Assembly: GCF_902686445.1 (NCBI RefSeq)
Contig: NC_062220.1
Location: 96,596,143 to 96,660,142 of the forward strand
Reading direction: 5' to 3'
Source of the DNA: Sciurus carolinensis
Lineage: Eukaryota > Chordata > Mammalia > Rodentia > Sciuridae
Length of the DNA: 64,000 bases
The notes beneath the pieces are model-generated. The model worked only from the letters and a program-made list of their open reading frames with translations. It made no database searches and had not been told where the DNA came from. The position numbers were made by a program, and so were the translations under genes. Shown in pieces: positions 12,452-23,527 of the stretch (the stretch's first letter is position 1; each line of letters starts with the position of its first letter).

Positions 12452-13704
12452 ACCACTATTTGTATTAGTAATCTTGAATTTTAAAATTGTTCATTTTTGT
12501 ATATGCTAGGTAACATACAAAAAACATTTTCTATTTTTGCATGTTTAAATGAAAAAGGCAAAAATGTCATGATTTGCTAATGATAATATTACAAAGTAGA
12601 AAACTTTCATATAAATAAGCCTAGTACCAAAATTCACCACAGTTTTTAATAGACTATTGACACAGAAAATAATCAGCAGCAGTTCTATATCACAGCAATA
12701 AAGAGTGAGAAGTATATAGCAAAATTTTATCATACACAAACCAGTAAGTAGTGTAAAATAGCTAGGAATAAGTCTAGCAATGCCATATTCAGGATCTTTT
12801 GAGGGTAAATGGTAGAATTTGGCTAATACATTTAAACTGAAACATGAATAAGTAACGAGGGACACAAACCCATACAAGAAGTGGTCACTGTGTGACATAC
12901 TTGAGTCTGAAACACATGCATCTTTTCCTTTGAGATGAGGGCTAAGACAAGGATGCCAGTCACTTCACTTTTATTAAATATTGGACCAGAAGTCTCAACC
13001 AGGGCATTAAGGATGCAAAATTAATAAATGTTAGGAATGTCAAATAGAAATAAAACTGCCTTTATTTGCAGGTAACATTAAAAAATTAAAGAATTTGAGA
13101 AAAATTAAAGAAGCAACGAATAAAATAAAAATTAACGAGATGATTCAGCAAGACTCTTGGGTAAAATGCACACATACACTTGCAGAATCTATTGCATGTC
13201 TCTATGCCATTAACAAATGAAATTTCAGAACATGAAATTTAAAATTTCTACAAACCTATTTCCCTTGATAATCACAGTCAAGCCCTCCAGCACTGTTCAA
13301 TCTCCTCTTATCCGGATTAACTTTACAACACTAAACATGGCTGAATAGGTAGCAATCATCCTTTCCCTGTATGACTTTTTGTTTTTAAAAATACAATATC
13401 TTGATATGATTGTTAATCAAAGAGATTGTTAATTTTAACTATTGAGAAAAATGATAATTTGATAGAAAATCTAGTTAATGGCATGTCTTTGTCAATAAAA
13501 GAGGGTAGAAGTGGATAGAAAGTTTAGCTTTGTTCTTTTAGAAGAGAATAGATTGACTGTAGGGTGAATTTCAACAGGAGGTATGTTAAACAAAATTTGT
13601 GGGAGGTTGTCTACAGAGATGGAGCTTGTGCTTGTGTACAAGGAAATTAACAGATTAACCCAAAATGGAGTCACTGTGCAAAGAATCCCTCTCGTTAAAC
13701 CTAC
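12452..13704. other. Copy A intergenic DNA without a gene
   Basis: AT-rich sequence homologous in part to copy B (12,900-13,260 versus 51,720-52,040, sharing GACAAGGATGCCAGTCAC). No coding exon, RSS or RNA gene was recognised. Confidence 0.5.
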
Positions 13705-14062
13705 ACTGTTGCCAGGCACCGAGATGCACACCTGTAATCCCAGCAGTTCAGGATGTTGAGGCAGGAGGATCATGAGTTTCCAGCCAGCCTTAGCAACTTA
13801 GTGAGACCCTAAAGCAACTCAGGAAGACCCTGTCTCTAATATATAAAATATTTTATATTTTATATGTATTAATATGTATTAATATATTATATATGTGTTA
13901 ATATGTATCAATATGTATAATGTATTAAAATGTGTTAATATATTTATATAAAATATTATTTATTTTATATATAAAACATGCATATAAAAAAACGGGGCTT
14001 GGATGTGGCTCAGTGTTTAAGCACCCCTGGATTCAGTCTCTGGTATCAAAAAGACAAAAACA
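13705..14062 (+). mobile_element. MEN (B1-dID) composite SINE with expanded AT linker
   Basis: The B1-like half (13,705-13,835: GCCAGGCACCGAGATGCACA ... GACCCTGTCTCTAA) and ID-like half (13,992-14,060: GGGGCTTGGATGTGGCTCAG ... TCTGGTATCAAAAAG) are separated by about 150 bp of TATATTAATATGTATTA-type repeat. The linker is normally short, so it has expanded as an AT microsatellite. Copy B lacks this element, so the insertion postdates the cassette duplication. Confidence 0.85.
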
Positions 14063-14379
14063 AAACAAAAGGAAAACCCTAAAACCTAAGTTGTTTAATT
14101 TTAACATTGAACCTTCTGAGAAATCAGGAAATAACCACTAAAAACTCAAACAAGCCAATTTGCAAACAATATGAAAAGAAAGAGATTAATAGGGGATTCA
14201 CATCAACCAATCACAGGGGCTCAGTCAACAGTTGCAGGCATGGTAAGGAAGTCACTAGGCCTTACACCACGCAGACAAGGAGAGAAACCTGATGTCACCA
14301 ATGTGCTCCCTGCACTGTCTTGCAATCACCAACACTTGTCACACCCATCAGAGCTCCCATTTGTGTTCCAGTGATGCCA

Positions 14380-15580
14380 CCTGGTTCATGAATCACTAAC
14401 AATAGCCAACCAGAAAGAATCACAGCCTTTGGGACAGGAGTTCCCTGTTTCTCCTTTGCTAACCTACACAATAAACCTTCTTTTTCCTTTATCACAAAAC
14501 CGTATACTCATTATCAGATTGGCATCAGGGACAAGGACCAAACTTTTTGGCAGCAAAGTTGGCATCCCAGATGGGACCCAAGAGCAGACCGATAGCAGAC
14601 CCTGACTTTCTTGGGCAGTCCTGGCTCTCCAAGGAACCCACTTCCATGCTGAGGATTCATGGTGCTGGTGAACTTGTTGAGAGTCAACTGCAGGAGAGTT
14701 AGGAGACAGGTGAGCTTGCCTCAGGTCAAACCAGAAGAGTTGTTCCTGTGAATAAAGGGAGGGACTAAGGGACCATCCCAGCAGTTGCCTAAGCTCCTTT
14801 GGCTTTGGAGCACTCCCACATTCTCTCCCTGAACAGTACAGGTTGCTCGTTCCATCATGGTACACTTTGAGAAAAAGGAAACTGATTCAGGAAAGTCATG
14901 ACAACTTTGGCTATTTGCATGATCCCTGTGTATGACTTTATATGACTTGTCCAGATACGTGCCATCTGCCACTGTGGACCTCTAGACTGCTCTGATGCTG
15001 GATGCTCTTAACTATCCACACCCCACCTGAGAAAGAACAAGGACTTTGTGTTACTTCCCCCAACTTCACCCACTTTCAGCAGGAAGCAGTTTGGAGATGT
15101 CCTGATCCATTTTTCCATAGAAATGGAAGGTGGAAATTGACAGTGGGGAACCATAACAGTGGTCCACTTTATGCTTTGAATATGGCCCTTGCTGCTCTGC
15201 CACTGCTACTTATTTTTAAAATGGACATGTTTCTTTTTCTTCTTTTCTCCCTGCTTCTCCCTAATCTTTCCCCATCCCTAAATTCAGGAGAAACAGGATT
15301 ACCTTTCTTCCCCATCCTAGGCAGATTTATGTGTCCTTGAGTACACACACACAATAGGAACAAAATAATCCAGACCTTGGGAATGATACCAGAAGATCTC
15401 AGAACTATCTCCCAAGTTAACAAGAGAATTACAACTCCAGACAGAGAACACATGGAATGTAGTCTTTGAGTCATCTCTTTAAAAGCTCCCTGTCCCTGCT
15501 GATGGGCAGAATCACACAGGAGTTCCCTGTGTCTCTCCTTTGCCAGCAAAGCAATAAACCTTCTTTTTAAACAAACAAAC
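14380..15580 (+). mobile_element. Small defective LTR retroelement (copy A only)
   Basis: Two LTR-end-like stretches share AGGAGTTCCCTGTxTCTCCTTTGC and ACAATAAACC/GCAATAAACCTTCTTTTT (14,438-14,490 and 15,518-15,570). Directly after the first comes TTTTTGGCAGCAAAGTTGGC then GGGACCC, resembling an LTR end plus tRNA primer-binding site of an ERV. About 900 bp of non-coding sequence lies between. Copy B aligns on both sides (54,120 onward) without this block. Outer borders are uncertain and the family was not determined. Confidence 0.5.
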
Positions 15581-16247
15581 AAACAAAAATGGCCAACTAG
15601 ATCTTTGCAACTCAATTTCTTGAAGTAATGTTCTCTGACATGTGGGTAGATACAAAAGTTAGCATATGTACAACAATCACTTTTTCCTCTGTTCTCACTT
15701 ATACCAGCAGTACCATGGTTGCTTATGGTGAGGGAAATATCAGTTTGTTCCAAATAATAAGAATTATGACTACCAACATGAGGTCTTCATGAAGCGCAAA
15801 TATTTCATTCTATCTTTTTCATAATTCTGAGTAATGAATCAGTCATTCCCAGACTTTATCTGTAGGTCTTGGCTGGAAAAATGACACAGTGGAACTGCAA
15901 CTTGCCTTCCACAATTCTCACCTAAATGTCACCTTTAACTGATCAACCCTAAGAGACCTTGTGTTCCTAGCCAGCAGATTGAATGTGCCTCCACCAGGCC
16001 CTACGAGACCTGAAAGAATAATGCTGTCAGCCACAATGCTTAGCCAGGACAGGAGACAGCAGTTCAGGAGTTTGGTCTTGGGGTGCAAATGGGGGCAGGG
16101 TATAACTGTTGAGAGGGGGGTGGGGTAGATAGAGGGTGGGAGTTAGGTTTGGGTTCATGGTTTCCCTTTGTTCAGAGCACAGTGAGGTCAGGGGCTGGAA
16201 ATGGAATGGGAGCTGATCTAACCGTGTACCAGGAGCAGACATAGCAA

Positions 16248-16286
16248 CATCTTGAGTACAGATAAAGGCAGGTCTGAACCACTGTG
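16248..16286 (-). promoter_or_regulatory. 23-RSS of the subgroup-1 V pseudogene, copy A
   Basis: Consensus heptamer CACAGTG (16280-16286) directly follows the V end. A 23-nt spacer begins GTTCAGACCTGCC and is followed by CTCAAGATG as the nonamer (16248-16256; consensus ACAAAAACC, poor match). The same spacer start is seen in copy B, so the RSS is inherited from the duplicated ancestor. Confidence 0.7.
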
Positions 16287-16730
16287 CTCGTCCAGTAGGC
16301 ACAGTAATACACAGCAGAGTCACTTTCTTCCACATTTCGTACTACGAATTTACATCTCCCATCTCTGACTTTATAAGCATCATATTCCTTGAACTGATTC
16401 CTGAGTCCACCACAACCTTGGAATTCAAAGTATTAAAGTAGAGAAGTCATCGTGGAACCTTCCCCTCCTTGAATTGGTACCAGTGGACATAGTTCCTTGC
16501 TTCATGTAAATCACAAGAGATTGCCACATATGTCCCAGGTGAACTTGTGATTGACATCATTCTCCCTTCCAAACTGGAAAATGTTTGACTGCCTGGAATG
16601 GTAACAACAATAAAAATTAATGAGAAAGGAGAATGTGAATTCTTTACTATGGCTTGCCAATGGGGGAAAAATACTATGCCACATGCTTACCAGGAGGCAG
16701 GACCTCTAGAAGTAGGGCTAGAATCCACAT
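16287..16730 (-). pseudogene. TRGV: TRGV subgroup-1 pseudogene, copy A
   Basis: Leader exon 16691-16730 encodes MWILALLLEVLPPG with a GTAAGC donor. The intron is 98 nt and V exon 16287-16592 follows TTCCAG. Framework landmarks are SCDLHEARNYVHWYQFKEGK and, after one frame change, EESDSAVYYCAYWTS. This is the family of human TRGV2-8 (TCDLAEGSNGYIHWYLHQEGK). Lesions are a TGA at 16447-16449 just after framework 2 and a 1-nt frameshift in framework 3 (around SSRN/YDAYK). Both canonical cysteines and Trp41 remain. It is best read as a young pseudogene of a formerly normal V segment. Confidence 0.9.
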
Positions 16731-16980
16731 GCCTTCTTCCCTAGGGCTTAGAAGGAAAAGGACCAGATGATAACAGGAGAAAAAAATCCTCTCAAAACTC
16801 AAATCCTGCTCAGAATGGAAATGATCCCTCCAACAGTGCCTTATAGCTGATCCTCCTGACTGAGTCAGAGGCAGGGGGAAGTAACTGAGGAGCTAGCTGC
16901 CTGAGAAGACAACCCAGCTGTTTACCAACAAGGAGTGGTGCTGGGAGGAGAACCTGCCTCTCTGCTTCAGCCCAGTTCTC

Positions 16981-16998
16981 TAGCGCCCCCTGTGGCTG
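16981..16998 (-). promoter_or_regulatory. Predicted strong CTCF site
   Basis: Minus-strand reading GCCACAGGGGGCGCTAG is a full match to the CTCF core CCASNAGGGGGCGC. It lies about 250 bp upstream of the copy A subgroup-1 V leader, in the same orientation as the V. The matching interval is missing from copy B, where an L1 occupies the position. Binding is inferred from the motif only. Confidence 0.65.
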
Positions 16999-17346
16999 CT
17001 GAGGGCAGGACCTCTGCAGAGGAGGAGAAACCAGGAGCCTGGAGAGCTCAGAGCTGAAGCAGGTTGAGCACACACATGGTGGGAGGCAGAGCCCTGCAGG
17101 AGAATGCGTCTTCTTGTTGAAACAGATCTCTCTGAAGTTTAGAGTTTTCAGATTGCTACTGCTGCCATGATCTTGTCCTGAGATAAGCTCCTTATTACGG
17201 CCTTGACCACCTTCATTTATATCTGTAAGTTGACTTCCCTCTTCTGATTGACTCCACACACTATTTATGTGATGGTTGAATCTGATGTCATGTTTTCTCT
17301 GAAAAGGGACTATTTGATTCTGTGTATGATATTCAATGATGCCTTT

Positions 17347-18389
17347 GAACTCAGGGCTTCAGTGTCTCTATGCTCCTGCAGCGCATTGCTGTTGCCCACA
17401 TGTACGGGTACCTATGCTAATGACTTCAGGGATATGGGTTTTTCTGCTTGGTCTATACTTAGAAAATGTTACCAAAAGATACCAGAATCCTCAAATCAAA
17501 TACCTGAGAAAAGTCAGACACTTGGTAGACTGTTAAGTATTATCTTGGAGCTTCAGTTGTCCTTCGCTCTTTCCTTCAGAACAGTGTCAGGAGGGGTGGG
17601 GATGTAGCTCAGCCATAGGGTGCAGAGAGAGTATGCTCGAGTCCTGCATTGGAACCCCAATACCACAAAAGCAAAAATGAACAAACAAACAAAAAAACAA
17701 AGAAAAAAACAGAACAGTATCAGGAGAGTGGACAGAAGGTGTGTTGTCTGAACAATCCTGAGCATGAGATTCCAACCCCTCCCACAGAGGATATAACACA
17801 CTTTGCATATCCAACCCAGAAAGCCCAGCATACCACAGCAGGAGAGAAGGTCCCATCCTTGCCTAACTGTGTAAAGGTGGATGCTTCCTTCCACTAGTTG
17901 AGGCTTTCCAAAACTGACAAAGTTGGTGGTGGTTTAACTGCCCTCAACTCTTCTTCTAACACCCCAGCTGTCCTTGCACTACCCTAACCAGAGGGGCTGG
18001 TTTGACTCCGAGCCTTTTCCAAGAATCAACCACATTTGACAGAGCACAGAAACAAAGAAGCCTGAGAAAATAAAACACCATCAGCCACACCAGTGCCCAC
18101 CCCCACCCACTCTGTGTCCCCCCCACCAGCTCTCTCCCTCCCTGCACTGCTCAAGTTCAGGGCTGCCCAGCTGCACTGGGGGAGGGAAGGGGCTCAGATT
18201 TTAAACCACAGGAGAGGCTGCCTAGTGCCCAGCCAGTGCTGTCAGCCCCACAAAGTTCTCAGTGATCTCAAAGATTCCTGCCTTTGTGTCTGCTTTCCCA
18301 GGGCAGGGAGGGTTCCCCATCTCTAAACAGAGGGACAGCATGTGGCTGAAGGAGGTGTGGTTAGTGCAGGAGCATCAAGGAGTAGATCT
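17347..18389. other. Duplicated flank upstream of the V pseudogene (copy A)
   Basis: This region is highly similar to 63,137-63,986 of copy B, for example at 17,940-18,320 versus 63,540-63,920. I find no exon in it. The stronger similarity here than elsewhere in the block may mean conservation or later gene conversion; a window alignment would separate these. Confidence 0.55.
17595..17710 (+). mobile_element. ID-like SINE
   Basis: GGGGTGGGGATGTAGCTCAG starts the element and CCCCAATACCACAAAAG leads into an A-rich tail. It sits in the duplicated upstream flank. The aligned region of copy B (after 63,350) lacks it: AGAACAGTGTCAGGAG occurs before and AGAACAGTATCAGGAGAG after it, an apparent target-site duplication of about 15 nt. 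Confidence 0.75.
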
Positions 18390-18390
18390 A

Positions 18391-19229
18391 AAGGAAACAA
18401 ATTTTTTATTTTTATTTTTTTATTTTGATTCATTGTACACATATGGGGTACAACTATAGTGTCTCTGGTTGTACATGAAGTAGAGACATGCCATTTGCAT
18501 AATCATACATGTACATGTACATACATGTACATAGGGTAATGATGTTTGCCTCATTCTATTATTTTTCCTCCCCCTGCCCGCTCTCCTCATCTTCATTTCC
18601 ATCTACACAATCCATCCTTCCTCGATTCTTCCCATACCTCACCCCACATTATTTTTCATCAACCACTTATCAGAGAAATCATTGGCCCTTTGTTTTTTTT
18701 GCGACTGGTTCATTTTACTTAGCATGATATTCTCCAACTCCATCCATCTACCTGCAAATGCCATAATTTTATTCTTCTTTATGGCTGAATAATATTCCTT
18801 TGTATATGTATACCACAGTCTCTTCATTCATTCATCTATTGGAGGGCATCTAGGCTGGTTCAACAATCTAGCTACTGTGAATTGAGCTGCTATAAACATT
18901 GATGTGGCTGTGTTACTGTAGAATGCTGATTTGAGGTCCTTCAATCAACAATGTAAAGAGAGAGCCTACAGTGTGGGAGAAAATCTTTGCCCCACACACT
19001 TCAGATAGAGCACTAATCTCCAGAATCTATAAAGAACTCAAAAAACTTTACACCAAGAATACAAATAACTCAATCAATAAATGGATTAAGGAAATGAGTA
19101 GACACTTCACAGAAGAGGATCTAAAAGCAATCAACAGATATATGAAAAAATGTTCAACATCTCTAGTAATAAGAAAAATGTAAATCGAAAATACCTTATG
19201 ATTTCATCTCACCCCAATTAGAATGTTTA
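18391..19229 (-). mobile_element. 5'-inverted (twin-primed) L1 fragment
   Basis: From 18,391 to about 18,940 the sequence is the minus-strand L1 3' end (complement of the ORF2 tail and 3' UTR). From about 18,941 to 19,229 it is plus-strand ORF2 (AGAGAGCCTACAGTGTGGGA through CACCCCAATTAGAATG). Compared with the L1 at 61.4-62.4 kb, about 195 bp between the two pieces are missing, typical of twin priming. It lies 0.5 kb beyond the TRGC stop codon. Confidence 0.85.
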
Positions 19230-19723
19230 TTATTTGTTTCTCGCAGTGGACTTTCAATTCAATTTCATCATATTGAAATATGCATGAACAAATGTAGACA
19301 TTCAAGTTTTAAAAAATATATTGTGTCTATTATGAAAAGTCTAAAATAAAGTAGCAAAGAAGCTGCTTTGGGGTGTTTAGAATGGAACACTTTAAGATGG
19401 TCTCTGCTTAAAAGGCACTAAGGGCATGACTAGAAGCAGCACTCTGTCCTCACCAAAGCTGCCATGATTTGGGCTGGCTGGAGGGGCTGTTGGGGACTGT
19501 GGAGACAAAGGAATTAGGGGCCACCATAGGTTAGTTTTTGTTGTTACAGTGAAGTTCCTGAGTACCTGAGTGAGTTTGAAACCCTCCTGCAGTAAGGACA
19601 AAGTAATACACATAAGAAATTAAGAAGCCCACGTTTAGCAAGCAAGCCCACACAGCTCCTCAGCAGACACTCTACTAGACAATAAACGAAGAACACAACA
19701 TGACCCTGTTGTTCCACTCTCTG

Positions 19724-19866
19724 TTAGGAGCTCTTCCCATGGCTACAGACAGCTGTTCTTCTTAGCAGACAATAGGTGACGATGGCCAAGTAGATCCCAC
19801 TCTTGAGGAGCAGGAGGAGGTAGGTGTAGTAGGCAGAGGTATTTGTGAGCTGCAGTCTCAGTGTAC
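19724..19866 (-). CDS. TRGC: TRGC exon 3: transmembrane and cytoplasmic part
   Basis: The exon starts after a T-rich tract plus TTTAG and is 47 codons long with the codon split at the exon 2 junction, ending in TAA at 19724-19726. The peptide has an N-glycosylation site (NTS), then a membrane segment around [17 protein letters not shown] with the central Lys used by gamma-delta TCR to pair with CD3, and a short tail [14 protein letters not shown]. The length equals the human TRGC exon 3 part and the match is close throughout. Splicing to exon 2 is in phase (A|GT, Ser), creating an additional N-S-T sequon at the junction. Confidence 0.96.
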
Positions 19867-21988
19867 CTAAAAAAAAAAAAAAATGTGCAATTCGTTTCCC
19901 CTCTTCTTTGACAGGAAAGAACCCCCTCATGGGGGAGGGTGCCACAGATGTTTATTTTTAGTGACCTGCACTGAAGTGACACCACCTACACCAAACCTCA
20001 AAAGTCAACATTTATCACCCCCACCTGAACCAACAACAGCAAGATTCAGCTTGCAAGTCAAGTCCATTAACAGCTTTTGCCATACTCAGAACCTTCTCAA
20101 TGACAAAAAGTAAGGTTCATTTTTAATGTTGAGGTCCATAGGGGTCAAACGTGTAATGATTAGGTTTTAGATTTTCTTCAACTCCAATATGTCTCAAACT
20201 AAAAATAGTAGATAATATTCACTAACTACTAACCAAATGCCAAACAGTATTCTAAGAGCTTTGCATTTAAAGATTTAGTTTTATTTAATCTTTAAAACTA
20301 GCTCTGAGAAGAAGAAAAATTATCTCCATTCCCATCTGCACACTAAAGATCTGAGGGTATGGATAAAAGTAATTTTATTGATGTCAAGCATTTATTAAGT
20401 GGCAGTCCCTGATTTTGGCCCCAGCAATCTGACTTTAAAGAAGACATTCTTATCTACTCTGCGATTCCACATTTCCAAGGGCAATAAATGACCTAGACAT
20501 CAAAAGATTAATCCTAAGTATAAATTTGAGTTGCTGATTTAGAAGCATGTGAGACATTGCAGACTATGCCTGCATGCAATGGGACCATTAGAGGGATTAA
20601 TTGGTGGAGTTTGGTGGTGTTCACAGCAGAGCAAGTGGGAGATTTTAGAGAAGAGGGCACTATGAAAAATAGAAGAAAGTAGTTATGCAAAATTTCGGGA
20701 GACAATAGGTTGCTGGGTCACAGTCACCTTTCTTATCTGAATGTCTTGTTGATGCTGTAGCATTTTGGGGTAATTATACATAATATCCTTTGAAGTTTTA
20801 CAAGTAATATGTGATTCATATAAGAACTAAAGATAATGACAGTGGGCCACAGTAGTTAATCAATGAGCCACAAGGACAGGTCTCTTCCTGTGGAAAATTC
20901 CACATACATGTTCCATCTTCATAGATCAGAACTCAAGAATCATTGACCCTGAGTGTAGAAAGAAATGTCAAGAAATGTGTCCATAACTCCCTGCTCTAGG
21001 TCAGATGTGGGTTCCAGGCTCTCCTTGCTGGTGTGGCAGCTGAGATTCAGATCCGGGACACTGGTAACAGAGGAAAGGTGAGCAGGGCTGGAACTAATGC
21101 CTCCAACCATATATGTGCGTATGAAGGGAGAAAAGGGCCAGAAACTAGAACTTATTCTCAGCTTGCTAAAGATACCCTTTGCCAGACATTCATATTCAAT
21201 GTAGGTGAGTCTGGCAAATTATTCTCTGTTGGTAGATGAGCAAAGTATTACAAAGTGAAAGTCCCTCACCCCAGTAGATACAACTGATGATTACGAGAAT
21301 GGGGGAACAGTTCAGTCTGTGGTTGCTGAGGTCCCTGCACTTCCAACCCCCACCATGTGTCCATCTTGCCTTAAGACGAAGACTCTGGAATTTCTTACTT
21401 TGAGACTATCTTAGAGGAAGAATAGAGAACTGAGTAACTCTTCATTTGAAGGCATGAGTTGAAACCCAAGGTCTGGCTGTGTGACATGTGCAAGTGATAT
21501 AATTAATTGTAGCTCATCACCTTCATCTGTAAAATGGGGGGAACTATCATACCACACGATGGGAGTATTATGAAGATTAAACAAAAAAAAATGCATGCAG
21601 AACACAGTCCAGGAACCTCTGCACAAAAAGCATTCAGCAAGTGCCACTTTACTTTATTAATACCTATCTAGAACATTTTTTTAAACCAGAAATAACTTGA
21701 AATCACCTTTTCCCAAATCATTAGAAGCAATAGAAGTATTTTTGTTGAAATGATACATAGCATGTCACTGTAACCTGTAATTGAAGTCATTTCTTCCCCA
21801 AATCTGTAGTGGACTGTGTTAATATCATGCCTAGAAATGATGCATTAATTTAATACATGACTCAATCTATTCTGTAATATCTAGTCCTTCTTGTTTTTCT
21901 GCATTAAGCCAGGAAAGTACAAAAGTTAACATATGCAAGAGAGAAAAATGCTAAAGTATGACATGATGAAAAATACACTAAAACTTAC
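19867..21988 (-). other. TRGC intron 2
   Basis: Non-coding intron with MIR-like stretches (about 20,260-20,350 minus and 21,465-21,590 plus, the latter with CATCTGTAAAATGGGG). No exon duplicate (extra connecting-peptide exon, as in human TRGC2) was recognised. Confidence 0.6.
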
Positions 21989-22027
21989 TGTTTTCATCTT
22001 TAGAGCAAGCTTCAGTCCTGGTGACAT
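21989..22027 (-). CDS. TRGC: TRGC exon 2: connecting peptide
   Basis: This 39-nt exon is flanked by CTGCCAG and GTAAGT. With the split codons it encodes DVTRTEACSKDEN plus part of Ser. Its single Cys is the residue that makes the interchain disulphide with TCR delta in TRGC1-type constant regions. The human TRGC1 exon is 48 nt, so this one is three codons shorter. It is too short for ordinary ORF finding; it was located from the CSKD motif and both splice sites. Confidence 0.93.
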
Positions 22028-22780
22028 CTGGCAGAAATGAAACAAGAACTGGTCACTTACTCATACCCAATATTTGACAGTGGAAGCAAAAGTGTTTGTG
22101 TATATACATATAGCTTTATGTGCAAGTAATAAATATATATAATCAGTTCCACAGAGAGACAGGAAGGCATTAAAAGTCTGAGCTCCATGATTACAGGCTA
22201 TAATTCAATAAGTATCATTCATATATAATTTTTCCACTCTTGAAGAAGTAGAAGTTCATTCAAGATAAGTTTTTTTTTCTTTTTTACCACAAATGCAATA
22301 TAATACCCAAGATAACCTGAAATGGAAAGCAGCCCTATTATTCCAAATCATGCATATCCCCAGGACAACTATTCGGACCTCACTTGTCGTTGCAAAACTA
22401 AGGTTGATTGGAAAATCTGGGTCTTCACATGTTCTGCTCTATTTCTTCTACTGATTTAAAAGGGATGTAGCCACTGGGATAACCCATGAACGATTGCTTT
22501 CCGTGGCCACTTTGGGGCATTTGGACACCGGTTTAACACCCAGGACTATTCTTACTTCCTAAAGTCTTCAAACCTGCAAACTCCTTTTAGCATTCTCATG
22601 TACTAAGTTGCTAGGTGTTTGCTGTGTGTTGTTTGTAGTTTTGTTTTATTTGTTTTCTTTTTTTGTTTTGTTTTGTTTGCAGCACAAACATGATGGAACC
22701 CAGGACCTCTCACATGCTTGGCAAGAGATCCATCACCAGGTTATATGGTGGCCCTGTTTTTTCCTACAAACCATTTAACA

Positions 22781-22817
<37 letters not shown>

Positions 22818-23197
22818 GAGATCTTAACATTTTGCATGACAAAACAAAGGCTGGAAAGTTTAGGAAAAATTCTTTTTTCTAGACTAAGTCATTCTAATTG
22901 GGTGAAAGAGCAGGGCATATGCTACCATTAAATGTAATGATGTTTAAGAAGAATTTATACTGTTTTACATTAATACATCATAGAAAAGGTAGGAAACATT
23001 TTTTTATCAAACAAGTTTTCCAAAGCTGGACACCTGTAGTCGCACCTACAGAGGAGGTTGAGTGAGGAAGGTGACAAGTTCAAGATGAGCCTGGGCAAAG
23101 CAGTGAGGCACAATCTCAAAATTAAGAACAAGAGAAGTTTTTGAGAAAAAGAATATTAAAATTTCTGAAGTTTATATTTACATTTAAACATGCATAC
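22028..23197 (-). other. TRGC intron 1
   Basis: It contains an ID-like SINE on the minus strand (about 22,640-22,760, with GGAACCCAGGACCTCTCACATG), an A-run of about 27 nt at 22,787-22,813, and a B1-like fragment on the plus strand (about 23,025-23,150). Confidence 0.6.
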
Positions 23198-23527
23198 CTT
23201 TCTTTATTGCAGGAAAGAGAACCTCTTGATTGCCTCCTCCTTTGTTATTCTCATGTTTGACGATACACCTGTGCTCTTTATCCATTGACTCTTCAGTCAC
23301 AGTTAGCCAGCTCATCTTCATGTATGTGTCGTTAGTCTTCATGGTATCTCCCTGCTGGGATTCCAGAATCCTATCACCACCCTTTTCTTTCCAAAATACC
23401 TTAATAACATCAGGGGAGAAGTTTTCAAGAAGACAAAGATGTGTCCCAGTCTTGTGGAGATTTATTTCAGAAACTGAAGGAAGAAAAATCGTGGGCTTGG
23501 GGGAAAGGTCTGCATCAGAGATTTTAT
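23198..23527 (-). CDS. TRGC: TRGC exon 1: constant Ig domain
   Basis: This is the T-cell receptor gamma constant region C-type Ig domain, expressed at the T-cell surface as part of the gamma-delta TCR with CD3. The exon is exactly 330 nt, as in human TRGC. It is preceded by TTTCTCCGCAG and followed by GTATGC. It begins, with the G supplied by [19 protein letters not shown]. The domain cysteines are at residues 32 (HLCLL) and 88 (HRCIV), with Trp46 in VFWKE, and one N-glycosylation site NDT is at 66. Exons 1-3 give about 170 residues with no stop or frameshift, so the gene appears functional. Upstream, on the minus strand, are a TRGJ1-like relic (28.4 kb) and the joined V-J exon (32.1 kb). Confidence 0.97.

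Larger units (their letters stand above)
1..18389. repeat. Tandem TRG cassette duplication, copy A (V-gene part)
   Basis: This block is homologous in order and orientation to copy B (about 37.08-63.99 kb). Matching landmarks are the flank at 50-100 versus 37,130-37,180; about 1,450 versus 39,030; the TRGV9-like pseudogenes at 3.3 and 46.3 kb; the CTCF-motif segment at 4.88 and 48.33 kb; about 12.95 versus 51.75 kb; the subgroup-1 V pseudogenes at 16.3 and 54.85 kb; and the far flank at 17,347-18,389 versus 63,137-63,986. The offset changes along the block (about 37, 43, 39 and 46 kb), because each copy has its own insertions and deletions. The divergence is clearly visible, so the duplication is not recent. 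The copy probably continues beyond the window start. Confidence 0.85.

Noticed and set aside
15169..15753. 194-codon open frame on the minus strand
   Set aside because: It runs across the small LTR retroelement into unique DNA and shows no retroviral or host domain.
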